This document shows, piece after piece, positions 17,771 to 26,557 of a stretch of DNA of 64,000 nucleotides (position 1 is the stretch's first letter; each line of letters starts with the position of its first letter). The stretch covers positions 1,154,514-1,218,513 of the forward strand of contig NZ_AP018314.1 of assembly GCF_002368075.1 (NCBI RefSeq), read 5' to 3'. This stretch comes from Sphaerospermopsis kisseleviana NIES-73. Lineage in GTDB: Bacteria > Cyanobacteriota > Cyanobacteriia > Cyanobacteriales > Nostocaceae. The notes beneath the pieces are model-generated. The model saw only the letters and a list, made by a program, of their open reading frames with translations. It was not told where the DNA came from and did no database searches. The position numbers were made by a program, and so were the translations under genes.

Positions 17771-17883
17771 CTCGTTCCCATACAGAGTATGGGAATGAAT
17801 TTTAAAAGGCTCTGCCTTTTAGTTTTTTTACAGTAGAGGCAGATCCTCTGAGATAGCATTCCCAGTCTCAGACTGGGAACGAG
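17771..17883. repeat. Modular repeat of consecutive hairpins in the ndhD-cup spacer
   Basis: The outer ends are ctcgttccca (17771-17780) and tgggaacgag (17874-17883). Inside are hairpins with 7-bp stems and 3-nt loops at 17777-17793, 17804-17820 and 17861-17877, and a 5-bp one at 17835-17849. It lies within an apparent operon, in a 310-bp spacer that also holds a GACGCAGAGGCACAGAG repeat near 17641. Confidence 0.8.
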
Positions 17884-17917
17884 ATCAATTTTTCTGACAA
17901 GCTGACAGCTTAAAAAA

Positions 17918-19420
17918 TTACTTCAAAGCCACTTGAGAAATTACGGTTTTTTCAGGAGTAGGAATAGCTGCTACCATTGCTGTAGTTGTGGTTTCACTCC
18001 AGCGCACTAACCAGGTAGGTTGTACTCCCAAGAAAATGATCAGGGAAGCTAATATTAATGCGGGAATTTTTTCTGCCCAAACCACTCTGGGATAATAAGC
18101 TAAGTCGTTATTTAGTCTACCGAAACAGGTGCGGTTGAGAAGAATAACGAAGTAAACCGCAGTTAAACCAGAGGAAGCTACACACAATAATGTGGGGATG
18201 GGGAAGGTGGAAAAACTGCCTTGGAAAACGATAAATTCTGCAATAAAACCAGTTAAACCAGGGATACCGGCGCTGGCCATACCACCTAACACCAGTAAAG
18301 CACTGACGATAGGTAAACCGCGAATAGGACTCATTAAACCATTGAGTTTATCTAGTTCTCTTGTTCCAACTTTGGTTTCTACAAGTCCCACTAAATGGAA
18401 GAGAATAGCCAGAATTAAACCATGACTAAACATTTGCGCGACTGCACCAACTAAGGCCAGATTGGTACTAGCTGCGGCTGCAAGTAAAATATAGCCCATG
18501 TGTCCGATTGAACTATATGCTACCATGCGCTTGATGTCTTTTTGGGCGATCGCTACAACTGCCCCATAAATTGCACTAACAGCACCCCATATTGCTAAGG
18601 TTGGTGCTACTACATTCCAAGCTTGGGGAAATAAACCAAACCCAAATCTTAAGAGTCCATAAGTTCCTAATTTAGCTAAAATTCCACCTAATAAAATAGC
18701 AATAGGTGCAGAAGCTTCAACGTAAGCATCAGGTAGCCAAGTATGGAAAGGAATTAAAGGAATTTTGATGCCAAAACCTAAAATTATTCCTACTAATAAT
18801 AACAGTTGCATTCCCGCAGACAGGTTTTGAGTATTAACCGCATCTAAGGCAAAACTATGAGAACCACTTAACCAAACTATGCCCAGGAATGTTGCTAAAA
18901 TAAATGCCCCGGAAACTGCTGTATAAATCAAAAATTTCATTCCAGCATAGGCGCGTTTTTCTCCTCCCCAAATGGAAATTAATAAATAGAAAGGTATTAA
19001 TTCCAATTCATAGAAAAGGAAGAAAAGTAGTAAGTTTTGGGCTAGGAAAGCACCAGCAACACCACCGCTAACTAATAAAATCAGCGAATAGAAAAGTTTA
19101 GGACGTTCGGTATTTTGGTTACTGCTGTAAATGGCTATCCAAGTTAATAAGCTGTTCAATATCAACATTAGAATTGATAGCCCATCAACACCTAATTGAT
19201 AATTTAAACCCAAGGTTTCATTCCAAGGTAAATTCTCTTGAAACTGCATTCCTGGACTATTGATATCAAATTTCAGCAGGATGAAAGCATTCCACAATAG
19301 AACTACAAAGGAAAGAGTTAAAGCTACTAATCTAGTTCTCGTTTTAGGAATGACTGTATCTGGTAAAAATCCGATAATTGCAGCGCCAATAATTGGCAAC
19401 CAAATTAAAACACTTAACAT
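17918..19420 (-). CDS. ndhD: NAD(P)H-quinone oxidoreductase subunit NdhD (D3/D4 type), CO2 uptake
   Basis: The 500-residue protein has about 14 membrane segments and proton-pump antiporter motifs: LLFFLFYELELIPFYLLISIW with the key Glu, and IPFHTWLPDAYVEASAPIAI. It is the NuoM/NdhD family. Position between an NdhF and a CO2 hydration protein makes it the D3/D4 branch used for CO2 uptake rather than the respiratory D1/D2. The length fits D3 slightly better than the longer D4, but that is weak evidence. It is transcribed from ndhF about 106 bp upstream. Confidence 0.92.
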   Translation of the reverse strand: MLSVLIWLPIIGAAIIGFLPDTVIPKTRTRLVALTLSFVVLLWNAFILLKFDINSPGMQFQENLPWNETLGLNYQLGVDGLSILMLILNSLLTWIAIYSSNQNTERPKLFYSLILLVSGGVAGAFLAQNLLLFFLFYELELIPFYLLISIWGGEKRAYAGMKFLIYTAVSGAFILATFLGIVWLSGSHSFALDAVNTQNLSAGMQLLLLVGIILGFGIKIPLIPFHTWLPDAYVEASAPIAILLGGILAKLGTYGLLRFGFGLFPQAWNVVAPTLAIWGAVSAIYGAVVAIAQKDIKRMVAYSSIGHMGYILLAAAASTNLALVGAVAQMFSHGLILAILFHLVGLVETKVGTRELDKLNGLMSPIRGLPIVSALLVLGGMASAGIPGLTGFIAEFIVFQGSFSTFPIPTLLCVASSGLTAVYFVILLNRTCFGRLNNDLAYYPRVVWAEKIPALILASLIIFLGVQPTWLVRWSETTTTAMVAAIPTPEKTVISQVALK

Positions 19421-19426
19421 CTTTGG

Positions 19427-19468
19427 TAATTGGTAATTGGTAATTGGTGATTGGTGATTGGTGATTGG
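19427..19468. repeat. Heptanucleotide repeat, GGTAATT/GGTGATT type
   Basis: About six units of TTGGTAA then TTGGTGA lie in the ndhF-ndhD spacer. Confidence 0.85.
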
Positions 19469-19526
19469 GTAAAATTATGATATTTTGTTTCCTAATTTTC
19501 TTTCACCTATCACCTACTGATAGCTT

Positions 19527-21389
19527 TTAAAAAACCAAATTCATGAACTGCACACCCCAGAAAGGCCATGTAACCCAAGCACCTAAAACGCTAACTCCTA
19601 ATAAAACAGTGAAAGCGTAAAATTGGGTTTGTCCATTGTTGCTATATTTCAACCCTTCCCCACCTAATAAGGAGAATAAACCGACAAAATTAACAATGCC
19701 ATCAACGACAAATCTATCCACCATGTCAGCTAATTTAGAAAGTTGGGCAACGCCAAAAATGATGGTCATTTTGTAAAGGTTGGGGGTGTAAAAATCGTAA
19801 GCAAGTAAATTTTGTAAACCTTGGAAGGGTAAGCGAACTGGTTTAGGAATAATGTTTCCTAAATAAATTACAGCACTAATACTGCAACCGAAAATACTTG
19901 ACCAAATAAATAACAATGCCACATCTTTATTTAATGTTGCCCAACTAGGTAATAAAGATAAACTTTCCAACACTAAAGGCAGATGTAAAACAAAACCAAA
20001 TAAAACCATCATTGGTAAAACCATCAACCAAATAGCTTCCGGTGAACGTTCACTCATTTGTTTGGGTTTACCACCAAAGATTAAACCAAATTCTCTGGTT
20101 AAACTAAAGGCTGTAAACACATTGACGGCAATTATTATTCCTACTAACCAAGGGTGTGTTCCCCATAAACCATCAGCTAATTTTACTAATGCCCAAAAAC
20201 TTCCTAAAGGTGGGAAACCAATTAAACCCAATGTTCCCACAATAAATGCTAAACCGGAAATGGGACGACGTGACCATAAACCACCGAGTTGGGTAACGTC
20301 TTGGGTGACACTATTCCAAACTATTCCTCCGGTACTCATGACTAAAAGTGCAGCAGATAAAGCATGAGTGAGGACTAATAATAATGCGGCTTCATCCTGT
20401 TGTGTGCCTACGGCGATAAACACTAAGCCCATGTAAGCACTGACAGAATAAGATAAACAGCGTTTGATGTCAATTTGGGCGATCGCAATTAATGAACCAC
20501 CAATAGCTGTAACAGCACCAATAGCTACCATTGCGGAGGAAGCTATGGGAGACAAACTAAATACAGGTTGTAATTTAATCAGCACCCATGCACCACTGGC
20601 AACTACCACTGAGTTCCGTAAAATGGTACTGGGAACAGGTCCTTCCATTGCTTCATCCAACCACAAATGCAAGGGAAACTGAGCGCATTTACCCATTGGA
20701 CCGGCAATTAAAGCCAAACAAACCAAAGTAATAATTGTCGGGTCTACTTGGGCTGTTTGCGCCCAAATTGCTAAATCTTTATAATCCCAAGTTCCTGCTA
20801 AAGTCCACAGTCCGAGAACTCCCATTAGCAGGAATAAGTCACCAACCCGCTTGGTTAAAAACGCATCTCGCGCACCGGTCACAACCAACGGTTGACTAAA
20901 CCATAAACCTACCAACAGGTAAGTTCCTAAAGTGAGAATTTCTAAAACTACATAACTGAAAAATAGGTTATTACATAAAGCTAAGGCACATAAACCAGCT
21001 TCAAATAAACCTAATAAAGAATAAAATCTTCCCCAACCCCAGTCCATTTCCATATAACCCACAGCATAAACTTGGGCAAGGAAATTTAAACCCGTAATAA
21101 CCATTAATGCCCCTACATTAATTGCAGAGAGTTCTAAATTAATAGTTAGTTTTAAACCTGCTGTGGATAACCAAGGAATAAATACCTCTTTAGCAGGATG
21201 ATTCCAAGTACCCAGAAAGGCTATTGCAGAATGTAAAAACGCCAAAAATGTCATTACTAAGTTGACATAACCTGCCGGTCTTGGTCCGGTTTTCCTGATT
21301 ATTCCCGGCGACCAAGGTAAAGCTAAAACACCACCTAATAAAGCATAGCAAGGGACTAGCCAAACGGTCTCTAGCAGGTACTGAGACAT
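19527..21389 (-). CDS. ndhF: NAD(P)H-quinone oxidoreductase subunit NdhF (F3/F4 type), CO2 uptake
   Basis: The 620-residue membrane protein has the NuoL/NdhF antiporter core: FSYVVLEILTLGTYLLVGLW with the conserved Glu, KCAQFPLHLWLDEAMEGPVP, and the TH(A)LSAALLVMSTGGI helix. It begins with the WSPGIIRKTGPRPAGY stretch seen in the CO2-uptake branch. It is the first gene of ndhF-ndhD-cup. The enzyme complex moves electrons from ferredoxin to plastoquinone and energises CO2 hydration. A stem-loop lies about 35 bp upstream of its ATG. Confidence 0.92.
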   Translation of the reverse strand: MSQYLLETVWLVPCYALLGGVLALPWSPGIIRKTGPRPAGYVNLVMTFLAFLHSAIAFLGTWNHPAKEVFIPWLSTAGLKLTINLELSAINVGALMVITGLNFLAQVYAVGYMEMDWGWGRFYSLLGLFEAGLCALALCNNLFFSYVVLEILTLGTYLLVGLWFSQPLVVTGARDAFLTKRVGDLFLLMGVLGLWTLAGTWDYKDLAIWAQTAQVDPTIITLVCLALIAGPMGKCAQFPLHLWLDEAMEGPVPSTILRNSVVVASGAWVLIKLQPVFSLSPIASSAMVAIGAVTAIGGSLIAIAQIDIKRCLSYSVSAYMGLVFIAVGTQQDEAALLLVLTHALSAALLVMSTGGIVWNSVTQDVTQLGGLWSRRPISGLAFIVGTLGLIGFPPLGSFWALVKLADGLWGTHPWLVGIIIAVNVFTAFSLTREFGLIFGGKPKQMSERSPEAIWLMVLPMMVLFGFVLHLPLVLESLSLLPSWATLNKDVALLFIWSSIFGCSISAVIYLGNIIPKPVRLPFQGLQNLLAYDFYTPNLYKMTIIFGVAQLSKLADMVDRFVVDGIVNFVGLFSLLGGEGLKYSNNGQTQFYAFTVLLGVSVLGAWVTWPFWGVQFMNLVF

Positions 21390-21422
21390 GAACTCACCTC
21401 TATATTTGCACTGAATATTGTT

Positions 21423-21440
21423 GCTTGTTTGTCAACAAGC
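21423..21440. promoter_or_regulatory. Stem-loop or operator in the ndhF upstream region
   Basis: GCTTGTT (21423-21429) and AACAAGC (21434-21440) are exact inverted repeats around TGTC. It sits 34 bp upstream of the ndhF start. CO2-uptake operons are controlled by LysR regulators such as NdhR/CcmR; whether this is a protein site or an RNA hairpin is not known. Confidence 0.35.
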
Positions 21441-21727
21441 GTTGATCCCTGATGATGTTAACTAGAAATAATAAGGCAATTTTATTTTTGCTTAATATTG
21501 TTAGATATAGCTTACCGTTATCTCTGCCAAAAGGGAATTACTTAACTAGATAAATCCACGATATTTTATCTAATTTTTTCTTATAGTTCTATGGATTGAT
21601 TTATCTGATAGTATCTATCGTATAGAATCTATGAATATACCAAGCAATAGGAAATAGCGGGAGCAAGGTCAAAAAAATTAATTCTTGCTCCTGACTCCTG
21701 TACATAATAAACTGCGCCAGAAAGTTT

Positions 21728-21904
21728 CTACTGACTTCTAGAAATTTGCAATTCTGCTATAATTGGTGCTGATGAGTTTATGTAGCTAATAGGGGCGGGT
21801 TTCATATCTCGGTAGTCGAGGATTTGAACGACAATTAGGTAAGCTATAGCTAAAAGTATAGAAATTGCACCTGTAATAATGGCGACTATTTTTGAACGGT
21901 TCAT
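21728..21904 (-). CDS. Small conserved-looking membrane protein (58 aa)
   Basis: The minus strand encodes MNRSKIVAIITGAISILLAI and onward, 58 residues with one membrane helix (about residues 6-28) followed by a polar tail with DYRDMKPAPISY. The start ATG at 21904 has a plausible site (aggaaattctg) upstream. The helix-then-PAPI layout looks like a small protein I associate with many cyanobacteria, but no name can be given. It is too short for usual gene-length cutoffs. Confidence 0.65.
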   Translation of the reverse strand: MNRSKIVAIITGAISILLAIAYLIVVQILDYRDMKPAPISYINSSAPIIAELQISRSQ

Positions 21905-21925
21905 CAGAATTTCCTAAAAGTTAAA

Positions 21926-21992
21926 ATTTGATAGTTGATAGTTGATAGTTGATAGTTGATAGCCTATTCCTGACTCCTGACTCCTGACTCCT
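21926..21992. repeat. Tandem repeats: TTGATAG (5 units) then GACTCCT (3-4 units)
   Basis: GATAGTTGATAGTTGATAG repeats at about 21927-21962 and CTGACTCCTGACTCCTGACT at about 21969-21992, back to back. Confidence 0.85.
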
Positions 21993-22107
21993 GTACGGGC
22001 GAAGCATTCGGGCGTTCGCGTAGCGTGCCGAAGGCAATCAATTATCAATTTTTATCACAGGTTGTTTTCCGAATGCCTGTCTGCCGACAGGCAGGCTTCG
22101 CCCCTAC
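21993..22107. repeat. Interspersed inverted repeat, larger copy of the GGGCGAAGCATTCGG family
   Basis: The ends GTACGGGCGAAGCATTCGGG and GCAGGCTTCGCCCCTAC form the outer stem. An inner hairpin GCCTGTC-TGCC-GACAGGC is at 22076-22093. Compare the 73-bp copy at 4911-4983. Confidence 0.75.
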
Positions 22108-22109
22108 GA

Positions 22110-22440
22110 CTCCTGACTCCTTCTTTAATGAGTTCTGTAGCTTGTTGGGCAGAAAGAGGTTTATAGAACAGATATCCTTGTACATCATCACAATTAATAG
22201 ACTTTAAGAAATCTAGTTATTCAGGCTTTTCTACTCCTTCAGCAATTAGTGTTAACCCCAAGCTGCGTCCCAAGTCAACTATAGCCTTGATGATATGAGC
22301 TACTTTAGCATCTCTGGCCAATTCTTTGATAAAAGACCGATCAATTCCATGCAGATGAAAGGGTTTTTCCAAGGTTTGTAAAATTCTGGGAGCTACTTGA
22401 GCTACTTATTCCTGATGATTCAATACAGCAAAATAACTAT
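22110..22440 (-). pseudogene. Remnant of an EAL-domain (cyclic-di-GMP phosphodiesterase) gene
   Basis: Reading the minus strand in one frame gives KPFHLHGIDRSFIKELARDA, then AIVDLGRSLGLTLIAEGVEK, then CDDVQGYLFYKPLSAQQATE. These are the C-terminal half of an EAL domain: the KIDRSF region, the LTLIAEGVE loop and the QGYLFxKP loop. In-frame stops occur at 22217-22219 and 22406-22408, and nothing of the catalytic EAL N-terminal part is present. The gene is dead; it once would have hydrolysed cyclic-di-GMP. Confidence 0.85.
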
Positions 22441-22541
22441 GAGATACACCCGACTTAAAGCCTGTAAAATAGACAGTGCCGACACTTCTAGAATAAAGCA
22501 GGAAGAAAAAGTCGACTTTTGTTCGCATTAGTTAGGGCTTG

Positions 22542-22568
22542 TCGAATAAATGTAAAACCTAGATAGAG
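22542..22568. repeat. Fragment of the AGGGCTTGCTGA interspersed element
   Basis: TTAGGGCTTGTCGAATAAATG and the following AAAACCTAGATA match the left end of the element at 63838-63870 with few changes. It touches the stop codon of the AI-2E transporter gene. Confidence 0.55.
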
Positions 22569-23765
22569 TTAGCCGTTTTGTATCGGCTGACGGCAAGGAA
22601 CACCATCAGAAACACTGAGAGAATTATTGCCTGGAGGTGAAGGAGATGCTTCTGGTGTCATGGGTGCGGCTAAATCTCCAGAAGCAGCGTTTTCTGTTTC
22701 ATCACTCATAATCGGTGGACGAATGGCGCTAATAACTGTCTTGATGACAACAGCACAAGGAACCGCCACAATCACGCCCAAAAGTCCGCCGATTCTTGCC
22801 CCAGTCAAAACGGAAATGAGTATCCAAACTGGATTTAAACCTGTAAAACTTCCTAAAATCCGGGGTGCAATGATATTTTCCAGAATTTGCTGCACGATGA
22901 CTGCGGCGGCTAAGACTCTAGCACCCATCCAAAAGTCTTGTAGGGAGACTAACAAAGTTGTCATGGCGATACCCACAGAACCACCAAAGGGGATTAGCGC
23001 CATAATGCCGATAGTTAAGCCAAACAACAACCCAAATGGCACTTTCAACCACAAAAAGGTGGGAATCAGAGCCGAGGCCATACAAGTAGATAAAATCAAC
23101 TGGGTGATAAAGAAGTTTTGAAAACTTAGGCGTACTGTTCGGGAAAAAGGTTCACGAAATTTAGTAGGGAGCCATTCTACTAAGCTTTGCCAAAGTTCAC
23201 CGCCATGTTGCAATAGATAGAAAGTCAAAACCATCGTTAACAGAAAGTCTAACAAGCTGGTAAAGGTGACGACAGCGAGATTTAATACTTGTCCGGCTAT
23301 AGCTTGCAGTTGACTCTTGACGCGATCATTAATTTGCACGACGATAGCATCAAGATTAATCGGTAAGCCCATCATCTCGGCTTTCTCATTTAAAATCATT
23401 AACTGCGATCGCCCAGAGTCTATCAACTCTGGTAAACGGGCTACTAACTGCTGGGCTTGAGTTAGGGCTAGAGGAAAGAGGGTGACACCCAGCGCCAATA
23501 AAATTGATAAAGCTGATAAAAATACCAAAATGGCGACTTGTTCTCGTCTTGCACCGTGCTTTTCCATCCAACTTACTGGGTAGTTAAGCAGAAATGCCAG
23601 CACTGAGGCTCCGACTAAAATGACTATCAAAGAGTGGAAATAATGAAAAATTGCCGATATCGCCCAACCATTGAGAACTAATAGAGGAGCGAATAGCGCG
23701 ATCGCCCCGATTCGCGCTACTGGTGTAAATGTTTGCCACCAGTCAAGTAGCTTTCGTGTCTGCAT
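22569..23765 (-). CDS. AI-2E family transporter
   Basis: The 398-residue protein has seven to eight membrane segments and family-typical stretches LVGASVLAFLLNYPVSWMEK, GLTIGIMALIPFGGSVGIAM and LENIIAPRILGSFTGLNPVW. The AI-2E (PerM/TqsA) family exports varied small molecules or ions; the name does not prove autoinducer transport. The last 50 residues are a polar Pro/Ser-rich tail. A HIP1 site and ordinary codon use point to a resident gene. Confidence 0.88.
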   Translation of the reverse strand: MQTRKLLDWWQTFTPVARIGAIALFAPLLVLNGWAISAIFHYFHSLIVILVGASVLAFLLNYPVSWMEKHGARREQVAILVFLSALSILLALGVTLFPLALTQAQQLVARLPELIDSGRSQLMILNEKAEMMGLPINLDAIVVQINDRVKSQLQAIAGQVLNLAVVTFTSLLDFLLTMVLTFYLLQHGGELWQSLVEWLPTKFREPFSRTVRLSFQNFFITQLILSTCMASALIPTFLWLKVPFGLLFGLTIGIMALIPFGGSVGIAMTTLLVSLQDFWMGARVLAAAVIVQQILENIIAPRILGSFTGLNPVWILISVLTGARIGGLLGVIVAVPCAVVIKTVISAIRPPIMSDETENAASGDLAAPMTPEASPSPPGNNSLSVSDGVPCRQPIQNG

Positions 23766-23865
23766 TTTTAGCTGATTGGGGATAGAACTAAATACAACTT
23801 AAGCTAAATTCTTGTTTACAGACTATTATCTCTAACTATATGAATCTTATGTCTTCCTCTGGTTT

Positions 23866-24249
23866 ATGATGAGACCCTCCACAATGGAAAATCTACCACC
23901 TATTGATAATTACCCACCTGCTCCAGAAACTGCCACTTCTAAAAGATTGCTGCTTTTATACTTGATTCCTGTCATCGGCTTTTTTCCTTCCCTTTGGACT
24001 CTCTATCGCCATGAGGGTAGTCGGGAACAACTGGCCGTGAGTCGTCTGTCCATTACCTTGGGCTTTACATGGATGTTAGGGTACTTGCTGTTAGCAACTG
24101 GGGCAGCTACTTCAGATTTTTTTACACTCCGGTTGTTAATTCTTAACAGTTTTCTCACATCTGGTTACTTTTTAGTGAGTGTTTGGTTAATTTCTCGTGT
24201 CATTCAAGGCAGGTCTTATCCTTTGCCTGGATTCAGTAGTTTTGCCTAG
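23866..24249 (+). CDS. Conserved cyanobacterial membrane protein
   Basis: The 127-residue protein (121 if started at the second ATG, 23884) has a short proline-rich N-terminus, then LLLLYLIPVIGFFPSLWTLY, and two more hydrophobic segments near residues 60-80 and 90-112. The arrangement suggests three membrane helices. No catalytic motif is seen. It lies upstream of the LCP-family gene on the same strand with a 330-bp spacer, so cotranscription is uncertain. Confidence 0.7.
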   Translation: MMRPSTMENLPPIDNYPPAPETATSKRLLLLYLIPVIGFFPSLWTLYRHEGSREQLAVSRLSITLGFTWMLGYLLLATGAATSDFFTLRLLILNSFLTSGYFLVSVWLISRVIQGRSYPLPGFSSFA

Positions 24250-24579
24250 CGAATACTGCGTAAATAGTAAATTTACATTTGTTCATGTTTTTAACAATCT
24301 GAGGATTGATACCAGCATTTATAGGTAATCTACCCACCAATATCATCAAATAATCAAATTTGGTTTATTATTGCCATACTTCCATAAACTACTTCCATCA
24401 ACTTCCCGGATGATCAAAAAATCAACAGAAATGCAGGTAAAGGTCTTGTAGTATCTACGATAGGTAAGTAAGTAGACAATACCAAGAATTATCCATCATG
24501 GTCTAATTTATTTACATATATTGAGTTGGTATTGAGTAGGCAAATTTACGGTATTTTAGCAGTCAGTGTGAGGAAATCT

Positions 24580-25995
24580 GTGACTAGTCAAAGAACATCA
24601 GCAGCAGGCAAAAAATCAGCGAAAGCTAAAGCTAAAGGCAAAAACTCTCGCAAATCAAAATCAGGTCGCTGGCTATGGTTTGCGGTGGGTATGGGCGGGA
24701 TAGCAATGGTCTCAGGTATGGCAGGGGCTTTGTTGGCTGTTTCTTGGGATAGTACACCTTTGCAGCAAGCTCAGTTAAGTGCTAAGGAGGCAGCAGTTTT
24801 TGATAGCGATCGCATTTCTGGCAATGGCTTCCAATTTTCTCAATTAACTCGCCCTGTGAATATCTTGGTGATGGGGATGAGTGTACTGCCTCCAGATATC
24901 CAAAATCCACCTATTGAAACCCAAGGACTTAGATATCTACCCCAAGTTAATTCTTTTGACGGTCTTGCTGATGTCATGCTCTTGATCAAGTTTGATCCAG
25001 ATACCAAAAAAATAGTTATGCTTTCCATTCCCAGAGATACCCGGACAGAGGTTGAAGGGTTTGGGTTGAAAAAAATTAACGCCGCCAATGTCGATGGTGG
25101 ACCGGCTTTAACTGCTAAAACTGTCAGCAATCTCTTGGGAGGCGTGGGAATTGATCGTTATGTCCGCATTAATGTCTTGGGTGTTGGCAAGTTAATTGAT
25201 GCCTTGGGTGGTGTAACTGTCTATGTCCCCAAAGATATGAAATATAAGGATGATTCTCAACATTTATATATTAATTTAAAGGCTGGTAAACAGCATTTGG
25301 CAGGTGATCAAGCACTACAATTACTCCGGTTTCGCCATGATGAACTCGGAGATATTGGCAGGATTCAACGGCAACAAATGGTATTACGTGCCTTGATTGA
25401 ACAAAGTCTTAATCCAGCAACATTAACACGATTACCAGAAATTCTAGAAACAGTGAGAGAACATATTGATACTAACTTATCTGTTGAGGAACTTGTGGCT
25501 TTGGTTGGTTTTGGGGCGCGAACCAATCGCTCTAATATGCAGATGTTAATGCTTCCCGGTCGTTTTAGTGAAAAACATGAGTATGAGGCTAGTTATTGGA
25601 TACCCGATCCACAAATAATTAATAAATTAATGGTGCAAAACTTTGGTTTAGAATCAACATCAGTTGATCCTGAAATCACTGATCCCTCTCGGCTACGGAT
25701 CGCAATTCAATATAGTACAGGTGGCGATCGCTCTCAAATTCGTCCCTTAATTGCAGCTTTAGAACAAGCTGGATATCGTAATATCTTTATTTCTCGACTT
25801 TGGGGTGAACCTTTGGATACTACTCACATTGTTGCTCAACAAGGTGATAGTGATAGTGCTGAATCTATTCGTAATACTTTAGGTTTTGGAGAAGTGCGGG
25901 TTGAAAGCACTGGTAATATCGCCTCTGATATTAGTATTCAAGTAGGTCAAGATTGGTTACTACATAAACCAGTGTTTGAAAATATGGTTAGGTGA
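24580..25995 (+). CDS. LytR-CpsA-Psr (LCP) family cell wall glycopolymer transferase
   Basis: I use the GTG at 24580, which has a GAGGAAA ribosome site six bases before it; frames also open at TTG 24526 and GTG 24568. The protein has a basic N-terminus (GKKSAKAKAKGKNSRKSKSG), one membrane helix, and the LCP domain: LLIKFDPDTKKIVMLSIPRD with TRTEV, KINAANVDGGP and RFRHDELGDIGRIQRQQMVL. A C-terminal LytR_C-like domain (LRIAIQYSTGGD...) follows. LCP enzymes attach glycopolymers to peptidoglycan outside the cytoplasmic membrane. Confidence 0.88.
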   Translation: MTSQRTSAAGKKSAKAKAKGKNSRKSKSGRWLWFAVGMGGIAMVSGMAGALLAVSWDSTPLQQAQLSAKEAAVFDSDRISGNGFQFSQLTRPVNILVMGMSVLPPDIQNPPIETQGLRYLPQVNSFDGLADVMLLIKFDPDTKKIVMLSIPRDTRTEVEGFGLKKINAANVDGGPALTAKTVSNLLGGVGIDRYVRINVLGVGKLIDALGGVTVYVPKDMKYKDDSQHLYINLKAGKQHLAGDQALQLLRFRHDELGDIGRIQRQQMVLRALIEQSLNPATLTRLPEILETVREHIDTNLSVEELVALVGFGARTNRSNMQMLMLPGRFSEKHEYEASYWIPDPQIINKLMVQNFGLESTSVDPEITDPSRLRIAIQYSTGGDRSQIRPLIAALEQAGYRNIFISRLWGEPLDTTHIVAQQGDSDSAESIRNTLGFGEVRVESTGNIASDISIQVGQDWLLHKPVFENMVR

Positions 25996-26072
25996 CAGGT
26001 GACAGGTGACAGGAAGATGGGGAGTTGGGGAGTTGGGGAGATTTATTCTGTCTCCTGAACTCCTGAACTCCT
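25992..26072. repeat. Tandem repeats: GGTGACA, GGGGAGTT and ACTCCTGA units
   Basis: GGTGACAGGTGACAGGTGAC begins inside the stop codon of the LCP gene; three GGGGAGTT-type and two to three CTCCTGAA-type units follow. Confidence 0.8.
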
Positions 26073-26081
26073 AAGAAAAAT

Positions 26082-26234
26082 CTACCAAGATGCAGCTTTA
26101 CGTCTCTTATAGGGAACGCCAGTAAAAGGTTGAAAACCAGTGACAGGATAAGCGTCATCTGTAGGGCTAAAAATTCGCATGAAGGCTTCAGAAATAAATT
26201 GGGTCATACTAGCAAGCATTCTGGAGATAAACAT
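26082..26234 (-). CDS. Small protein (50 aa), cyanobacterial FSPTDDAYP type
   Basis: The minus strand encodes MFISRMLASMTQFISEAFMR, then IFSPTDDAYPVTGFQPFTG and a basic end (YKRRKAASW). A ribosome site (aggagtctt) precedes the ATG. An amphipathic N-terminal helix followed by a PTDDxYP-xTGxQPF motif looks like a recurring small cyanobacterial protein; its function is unknown. It is below common length cutoffs and may be missed in automated annotation. Confidence 0.65.
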   Translation of the reverse strand: MFISRMLASMTQFISEAFMRIFSPTDDAYPVTGFQPFTGVPYKRRKAASW

Positions 26235-26282
26235 AATCTAAGACTCCTTTTTTATGCCCTTTATCTGAGATATCTATTACTT

Positions 26283-26450
26283 TTACTTTAATGCTGATAT
26301 TTGTTGGTTGCTCATATTCGCAATATATTTATATTTTACGCAATGTTTTTTTAGATTGCTTTGCAATACTTCATTGAGTTGAAGAATCACACTTTTTCTT
26401 TTAATTCTAATTGTAAATTCTTGGCGAGTAATCGGGTATTTTTCTGACAT
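26283..26450 (-). CDS. Possible small basic protein, uncertain
   Basis: From the ATG at 26450 there are 55 codons, MSEKYPITRQEFTIRIKRKS onward, a charged and helical stretch. The frame extends upstream to 26564, but that part is hydrophobic and AT-driven. It is divergent from pncB. There is no family match that I know, so it may be chance. Confidence 0.25.
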   Translation of the reverse strand: MSEKYPITRQEFTIRIKRKSVILQLNEVLQSNLKKHCVKYKYIANMSNQQISALK

Positions 26451-26557
26451 AATTATTAGTCTTACCATTAAAAACTGTGAAATAATAGATATATAAAGAT
26501 ATATAAAGATTAATTTGCCTTGATTGGCAAGGTTTTCAGGCATCATCTTTTCTATAC

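Noticed and set aside
22025..22207. Small plus-strand frame
   Set aside because: It crosses a repeat and runs antisense to the EAL pseudogene; no protein-like features.
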